64,000 nt of DNA from Epichloe hybrida. Lineage: Eukaryota; Ascomycota; Sordariomycetes; Hypocreales; Clavicipitaceae. The notes under the pieces are model-generated. The model saw only the letters and a list, made by a program, of their open reading frames with translations, was not told the origin of the DNA and searched no databases. Positions within the stretch are counted from its first letter, which is position 1. Each line of letters starts with the position of its first letter. The translations under genes and the position numbers were made by a program. The DNA lies in NCBI GenBank assembly GCA_019022495.1, contig JAFEKR010000003.1:744001-808000 (forward strand), written 5' to 3'. Below, piece by piece: positions 57,624-64,000 of the stretch.

Positions 57624-58426
57624 AGTCTTAGAGTTTATTCTAGGAAAGGTCTTTTTCTTTTATAAACTTATTCCTTAGCTATTTATAAAAGTTATTACTA
57701 AATTTAAAGAAAAGTATTTTTCTAAATAACCCTTATTCTCTATACTATTTAGTCTTAATAATAATATAAAGGGTAATTTCCTTAGGTATTATTATCTCTT
57801 TATATTTAGAGTTTTCTATTTATTAAAGTAGTTTCTTTATAATATATTATTAGAGTTTTTATAGAGATATAAGGGATTTAGGTAAGGTAAATAAGGTTTT
57901 TCTTTTCATTAAGGTATTTACTACTATCTCTAGCTTTAATGCCTTCTATAGTATTATTATAGCTATTACTCTTACTAGGAACTCTAAATTAACTAGAGGT
58001 CCTAAATAGTCTAGCTATATCTAATATTCTAATTAATTAAGGGGGGAGTAGATCTTTAATATAAGGGGATAGGGGGGTGTAAATATAAGTTATATAACTT
58101 ATATTATTAATATAAAGGATTATAAGGTAAGGTAGTTAACTTTAAATATATAATTAAATATATAATAAAGAAAGATAAGGGGATAGCTAAGCTACTAGTA
58201 TTAAACCCTTCTTTATTATTTTAGAATCTATATAAATATAGATATTAATACTAAAGTAAGAAGAGAGCTATATTATACCTTTCTATTAGTATAACTTATT
58301 ATTAAACATAGCTCTCTTATTTTATAGGGTAAGTTATTATTAGATAAGCTACCTCTTTTAATTAACCTTACTAATCTATAGTATTTAAAGACTATATAGT
58401 TATTTATAAAGGTAACTACTAATTAG
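57624..58426 (-). pseudogene. 5' internal part of element C
   Basis: About 800 bp between A copy 2 and the 5' LTR of C. It should hold the C leader and gag start, but I see only degraded AT-rich sequence and the probable primer-binding region at 58,411-58,426. Confidence 0.5.
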
Positions 58427-58711
58427 TATTAGTTTTATAGGGTATTAAATTTAATATAAAAAGGTTATAAGCCTAAAGAATAGTATTATTATTAATTTAT
58501 TTATTCTAGGCTACGTTATATGTTAAAAAGAGAAGTTAAAAGCTAGAATTCATAATAATAGAAGGAAAGGGGGCTACGCGTTTATAGCCTTATATTTCCT
58601 AGCTAATTAATAAGCTAGGTTATAAGTTATATGTAAGGCGCGCGCGTAGCCTAAGCTTTTGCTAGGTAATTGCGGCTGCGACGCGCGATTGATATCACCT
58701 TTGTTCTAAAA
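58427..58711 (-). repeat. 5' LTR of element C
   Basis: A 285-bp LTR matching 44931-45215. Half of it is strongly converted (TATTAGTTTTATAGGG), while the other end keeps CpG-containing sequence (GCGGCTGCGACGCGCGATTG). Confidence 0.88.
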
Positions 58712-58716
58712 GTAAT

Positions 58717-60879
58717 CTTAACCTAGGACTACCCTAGTCTAGGGCTATAATTACTTTTCCCTTATACTAATTAAATAAAACTAAGTACTTAGACTTTACT
58801 AAATATATAAAATAAAGGTAAGCTAGAGATTACTAAAAAGTAAGGCTATAAAAGAGTTAGTATAAGAGTAAATAAAAAGTAAATTAACACTATAAATCTA
58901 GATTTACTTTACCCTAGCCTAAAGCAAAAAGACTTAGAATATGTCACGACTGTGTTTAGGGAGATATAAACGGAGCAAAGGCTAAGGTTCTTAGTTATAG
59001 CTAGAGAGCTACTACTTAGGGGTAAGTGTATAAAGGTCTTAAACTCTAACCTCTTATATATCTTATAGGTAGTCCTTGTCTAAATACCTTACTATATACA
59101 TATAGCTATCTAGTAGCTACTTAGTTATTCGCATAACCTAAGGCTTATCTAAGGGCTCTATTATTAGGGAAAGCGGAGCTTTGCCTGAGATTTGCGTCAT
59201 GCAAGGCGAAGGCAAGAGGGTGGAGCGAAGCTTCCCGCTTTCCCTTTATTAAAATAAGGTTGTCCTATAGAGACATCTTTTCTAATTAGTTAGATGCGAA
59301 ATACTCTTTGGTAACTAGTTAAGAAATTTTTTTCTACCTCTCCTAACCACCTAACGCTTTTTGTGAGGGAGGGGAGGAGGAGAAGGCCTACTATAAGTAA
59401 TAGCTTGCCGTAGGCGGCCTCTGGTAGGGCCCCTAGAGAGCCCCTAGAGGGAATACAAAATATTATACCTTTAAAGATAAATAAATTTAATAATGCGAAG
59501 TATTAGTAATTAATTCGCGATTGTAGATACGTGGTGGTGGTGGTGGTGTTATGGTTGAATTATGGTTACGAAAGACTTAAACTCATGATATTATAATATC
59601 TTATAAAGACTCGTGGTATATTACTTACTTTATGATTATAAAAAAAAAAAAACCATAGATATAATTCAAATACATAACCTTTTAATTTAGTTGTTTTTTG
59701 CTATTATAATATTGCAAAGTAAAGTGTTATTACGTTATGTAAATATAATTCATGGCATGCCCCTATACTTAATTTTAACACTAAAATTAACACTAAAAAA
59801 GTATTACCCTTACTAGGTAACTTTATATAGTGGTAGGTTAGGACTAAATGCTTCTTAAAAGAAACTGCCTTAGGCACCTATCTAATAACCTAGAGTTAGC
59901 GCCTATAGCGGATCATTAGGAGTTAAAGTATTACATTACCCTAGGTCCCTAAGTATTTATAGTTATATATTAGTAAGGTTAGAAGGAGAATACTAAGTTA
60001 CTTATAATTTAGTATAGCATAATTAAGCTACTATCCACTATAGTCTACTACTCTTGCCCTATTCGCTTGCTTTGTATTATATTATATTATATTAGGTTTG
60101 GTGTCGGGTTCGGATATTTGTTACTATATTTTACGGTTATTTATAGTTATTTTATAGTATCTATGGTATCTATAGTATTTAGTTTTATAGTGGCAAGTGT
60201 AATACTACGGAGGTAGTTCTTTCTTCTTTTAAATTAGGCAAGGAAGCAGCCTGTGATAACTATTAATCTATAAGGGTAGTTTACTATATAGGGCTAGTTT
60301 ATGTAGTGTTTAATATAATTGATAGTGCTAGCCTCACTACTAACTACACTAAACGCGATGTTCTAAGTAAATATTAGGTTATAAGTAGTATTATAATTAT
60401 AGACTATATACCTATCTTTAGATCTATATACTAAGATAGGAGTAAGGCATGAAAATGCCACGCAGATTCACCCACTGTTTGATATTGTAAAGTTAATGTA
60501 ACCACGCACGCAGACGCGTAGGCACGCATGCATACCGCATAATCCTATTGATTTATAAAGCAAGGCAATAAGCGCAGGATTTGCTAATATGATAATTCAT
60601 TTACGTGTTTTTCTAGCAGCTTTGTAACGTAATTTATAGTATTGCGTGTAATAGTCCTACTTTCCCCCGTTTAAGCGCTCCTTCCTTACTATATATTACC
60701 TCTTACCTCTTACTTTTTTCTCTTATACTAACCTGAATTTCCTTCTTAACTCTTCTTTGCTTTTCTTTTCTATATCCCTATCTATAATAACAAAGCTATA
60801 CCTATTATTATCTAATTATTATCTTGCTTTCTCTAAGCTATATATAACGCAGTGAATTATTATAATAAGATAGCTTCTC
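58717..60879. other. AT-rich region between element C and the Helitron coding region
   Basis: About 2.2 kb without a recognisable gene. It contains the 80-bp foldback element at 59166-59245, a GCCCCTAGAG direct repeat near 59,430-59,450, a (GGT)n run at 59,532-59,547, a 12-base A run near 59,641 and a CpG-containing island near 60,480-60,540. Part of this may be the upstream region of the Helitron, but I cannot fix its 5' terminus. Confidence 0.45.
59166..59245. mobile_element. 80-bp GC-rich foldback (MITE-like) element
   Basis: The sequence begins AGGGAAAGCGGAGCTTTGCC and, read in reverse, begins AGGGAAAGCGGGAAGCTTCG, so the ends form an inverted repeat of about 11 perfect bases continuing with a 2-base bulge. 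It is flanked by the direct repeat TTATT (59161-59165 and 59246-59250), a possible 5-bp TSD. It is far more GC-rich than its surroundings and shows no RIP-type decay. Confidence 0.6.
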
Positions 60880-63800
60880 TTGCTTCTCCTATACTACTAC
60901 CTAATTCTCCTTGTAATCTAGGCCGCGAGAACCTAGCTAATATTATAGATATCCCTAATAATGCCTCTAAAACGCATATATGTTAGCGTTATAAACAGGA
61001 TAAACCTATTAATAAATTTATTAGCTTAAAGAATAGGGATAAGTTAATATAAAAATACCTAGCGTGCTGTAATTAATAGAACACGCTAGTATATGCTACT
61101 ACTATTACTTAGCACCCTGATATTACCCTAATGCTAATATAACTATAGTCTTAAGCTCTTATATAATTCTCGCGTTTTATAATAGCTATAGTACGCGGTA
61201 GTAGCAAGCGCCTAATTACTAGAGTGTAATCCCCTAAGTAGTAATAAACTTAGTAACTTCCCACACTATTACCCTAATAGTAATAAGCTATAGGCTTATA
61301 AGAGATTATAGCTAATTTCTTATAATAAATAACACATAGATTAATAAGGTTTCTTCACTATGAACAGGCTTCTTAAGATATACTAGATAAAGCTAAGGTG
61401 CGTTCTCTATAGGTATATTAACCTACTCTTAACACTATATATTTATACTAAACTAAAGTAAGCTATAATCTAATAAGAGCATTAAGTTATGCGATAAGCT
61501 AAGGAAGAACCTAACCCTACCCCTTTATTAGCTACTATTTTACACTAGGTAGCCTCTTCGTATTAGCTAGGAGTTCAGGAACTCTTTAGCAACTAAATCA
61601 ATGTAGTAAGTAACCTAGATAATAATAATGATCCTATCCTAGGCACGGAATAGAAATAATACCTATTATATTATTACGTATTTACCTGCCAGAGCTTTAT
61701 TACTCCTAATAGAGTAAAACATAGATATTATAAATGGTGTAATTGTGATATAATAGATGATTTTATGCCTTCTTAGTCCTTAGTAGGGGATTCTAATCTA
61801 AATATATTACTTTCTTAGCGTTTATTAGTGCAACCACGTCTGCCTTTAAACCTTAGTAGGTCTGCTTCTTAGGATCTGCCTGTCTTACCTAATCTAGTCT
61901 TTTAGGGAGATCTAGACTAGTTATGCCTAACTAAGCGCGACTGTGGCTTAATTAGCTACTAGGTAGCAAGCCTAGCGTTAAATACTATAGAGTATTATAC
62001 TTGTTATAAGATAAGATAGTTTGGTCTTAAGGTTAGGAATGGAATCTACCGCTCTTATAACTATCGCGACGCAGTCCCCTAGGGCCGCGCATCTTGTAAT
62101 TAACGCCGCGTATCTTGTAATTAACGCCGCGTTAGTTAGCCCTTTTTTTAGTCTAAAGAAAACAAGCTTAATCCTAGGTTAGTTCTAGGCTATTTACCTA
62201 AGCTTATGTAGACTAAAGAGATGCTTATTGCTAAGGTTTACGTTCACGTCATGGTTATGACCTATTATGGTTAGTAGTATAGATATAAGGGCTATATAGT
62301 TAACTTTATAAAGAACGTTAGTTAAGTCTATAACTAGCTACTGCTTTTACCTAGGGATCTTAATATTATTATCCTTTAACCTGCAAATCAGATAAATTAG
62401 CTACACATAATATATTAGTTCTATAACTAATTCAGAGTGCGGTAGCCTATTATCTAGGCCTAGCTTATGTATCTCCGTTTAAATCATCCTAGGTATTGCC
62501 ATATTAACATAAATGAGAACAATCTGCTCTAGTTACCTAGTAATAGAGATATTATAGACTAGCTTGCGGTGGAGGTAACTAACGCCGTTGATATTAAAGA
62601 GACCTACCTTGATAAAGATAATAACTAGATTAATGTATACTTTAACGGAGCTATGGTTCCTAATTTCATTACTTAGTAACAGGAGCTTACACGACTCCGT
62701 TATTAGCTTTAAGGTTCTAATAGGCCTTAGGTGCCACTAGAGTAGATTCCCCTCTAGTAAGTTAAACCTTAGATATACCTTAATATACCTAATATTTATA
62801 GCATGCCTTTAAATAAGTTTAATTAGTCTTAGCTATTACTCTTAGAAGTATTTCTAGGTCTCTTTCTAAACAAAGAAGCTAAGTTTATTAAGTCTTGTAA
62901 ACGCACTATAAGCTACTCTAACTATATTAATTACCTAATAAAGTATAATAATAGCTGCTTTGCTTAGTATCCTTAATTTTACTATGTTATATTTAATACA
63001 CTTATATGTTAGTAGGTAAATAAGTAAAGCGCTTACTTTGTTAAGAGAGAACGTCACTATTAGGCTATTAATATTAACTAGCTTTAACTAGCTTTTAACT
63101 TAGATACTACTAAAGCTAAGGTATTACTTAACTCTGTGGTAAGATTCTTAGGGAGCCTATAAGGCACACAAGTGTACTAGGGAGGCCGTAAGAACTAGCT
63201 TAAGGCGTATGTTTATGCTCTTAGCTACCTAGGTATGTTTATTACCCTTTTAGCTGCTAATTTACACTAGTAAGACCTTTAGAGGTTTATACTAAATTAT
63301 AATAAATAGTAGTTAGGGAATAACTAAGTTAAGGCTAGGATTGTAGGTAGGAACCTTTGTAAGAACCTATATATCTTAGTATAGTACTTTAAGATACGCT
63401 TCTAGTTATTCTTTAAGTAAGTTCTTTAGCCTAAATTTAGTATTAAGGAACATTAGTACTAATATAAGTGGTAGTCCTAAGGTAGCCCTTATGCTTATTA
63501 CCTCTTTTAGATTAAAGATGCCCTGGACACTAGCCTTATAACCACGGAACTATAGAAGGTCTTTGCTAAGTACTAGGGGTAGTATATTACTACCTATAAT
63601 ACCTGCCCTAACTTAGTAAATTAGCAGTGTTAGGGCGATAACCCTTTGATCTTACCTATTGCAGATCCTAAGTTTAGCGATTTAGTTAATGTAATTAATC
63701 ATGTTTAACGCTATAAGTGCACGGAAGTATACTATTAGCGTTGTAAGTAACTACCTAATAGGAGATTAACAGAGGAGACGCACTACTAATTTTACTTTCT

Positions 63801-64000
63801 ATAAGTATATTATAAAGAGCTAATTATTATAAGGAACTTTAACCTGTAGTATCTTATATTTAATAGGGCTTGGAATAATGCCTTTCTAAATAACTTTAGC
63901 CCTATAGTTATGGCCTTATAGCTTACTAATATTAACTTTATGCCCTATATAGGCGTGCATGCTATTATCTCCTATATATTAAAATATTATAGCAAGGCTA
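60880..64000 (+). pseudogene. RIP-damaged Helitron replicase/helicase, cut by the window edge
   Basis: The plus strand reads as a fungal Helitron protein with many stops. Near 60,921-61,090 there is an N-terminal Cys-containing domain (THIC, RYKQDKPINKFISLKNRDKL, YLACCN) in one frame. From about 62,220 another frame gives AKVYVHVMVMTYYG, LLLPRDLNIIIL and QFRVRQPII, followed by the Helitron_like_N region with YFVKREQ, GMFITLLAANLH and the HUH segment GSPYAYYLF at 63481-63507. The window ends in AIISYILKYYSKA, the expected catalytic-tyrosine region of the Rep domain; the helicase would lie beyond. At least one frame change separates the first block from the rest. Both HUH histidines are Tyr here. 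Confidence 0.82.

Larger units (their letters stand above)
44931..58711 (-). mobile_element. Ty1/copia retrotransposon C, RIP-degraded, split by element A copy 2
   Basis: Two 285-bp direct LTRs (44931-45215 and 58427-58711) are flanked by the TSD GTAAT (44926-44930 and 58712-58716). Coding remnants read on the minus strand: a decayed CCHC knuckle near 49,200-49,140 (several Cys/His to Tyr) and a copia RNase H end near 46,080-45,730. The region next to the right LTR reads CTAATTAGTAGTTACC on the minus strand, almost the same as in element B. The purine tract AAAAGAGAGAGG abuts the left LTR. Without the nested A element it is about 6.7 kb. B and C are sister families with different LTRs. Confidence 0.85.
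24421..64000. other. AT-rich, RIP-degraded transposon compartment
   Basis: From about 24,420 onward the sequence is dominated by A, T and TpA, with TAA/TAG in all frames, while all recognisable coding is transposon-derived. Pairs of homologous copies differ mainly by C to T and G to A, the signature of repeat-induced point mutation. No intact host gene is visible in about 39.6 kb. Less damaged islands coincide with the LTRs and bodies of the youngest elements. Confidence 0.9.

Noticed and set aside
24421..64000. Centromere or telomere-proximal sequence
   Set aside because: No telomeric hexamer array or centromeric satellite is visible; AT-richness is fully explained by RIP of transposons.
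1..64000. CRISPR array, secondary-metabolite cluster or other novel multi-gene system
   Set aside because: No regularly spaced repeats of the right kind and no biosynthetic or defence-type gene families are visible; the genes in the first 24 kb are unrelated housekeeping genes.

Overview
This window is nuclear DNA of a filamentous ascomycete. Family resemblance of the proteins suggests a Sordariomycete, perhaps Hypocreales, but that is inference. Genes carry short 60-145 nt introns with fungal CTRAC-like branch sites. Two sharply different compartments meet near position 24,420.

Region 1 (1-24,420) has ordinary base composition and holds nine protein genes, all but the first recognisable as housekeeping functions. 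In order they are: the N-terminal part of an unidentified gene (-); a 77-aa LYR-motif succinate dehydrogenase assembly factor, Sdh6/SDHAF1 (-, three small exons); tRNA dihydrouridine synthase DUS4 (+); exocyst subunit SEC10 (-); NUS1, the dehydrodolichyl diphosphate synthase accessory subunit (+); an ALKBH2-type 2OG-Fe(II) DNA dealkylase (-); tRNA (guanine37-N1)-methyltransferase TRM5 (+); a REG1-like PP1 regulatory subunit (+) behind about 5.5 kb with no recognisable gene; and a mitochondrial RNase II-family exoribonuclease, DSS1/cyt-4 type (-), with an in-frame TGA at codon 428. They do not form one pathway. Two act on tRNA (DUS4, TRM5), two in secretion and glycosylation (SEC10, NUS1) and two in mitochondria (SDH6, DSS1). 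Two introns use GC-AG borders.

Region 2 (about 24,420-64,000) is very AT-rich, TpA-rich and full of stop codons, as expected after repeat-induced point mutation (RIP). It has no intact host gene that I can see. It is a nest of transposons whose borders can be read from target-site duplications (TSDs). A putative TIR DNA transposon, E (26,444-43,468), is interrupted by a Ty1/copia element, B (28,580-42,698, TSD ATTTC), which is interrupted by a second copia family, A copy 1 (29,052-36,426, TSD ATAAA). In parallel, copia element C (44,931-58,711, TSD GTAAT) is interrupted by A copy 2 (50,554-57,618, TSD GAAAT), in opposite orientation to A copy 1. The window ends inside a RIP-damaged Helitron replicase (+, from about 60,880).

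The least ordinary items are a 270-bp insert in the A copy 1 leader that looks like a miniature LTR element carrying a tRNA-like pol III promoter; a primer-binding site in family A that matches the anticodon loop of initiator tRNA-Met; tandem bZIP/CRE-like sites in the A LTRs; an 80-bp GC-rich foldback element with its own 5-bp TSD; a PIP-box-like N-terminus on the ALKBH2-like protein; and the nonsense codon in the mitochondrial exonuclease gene.
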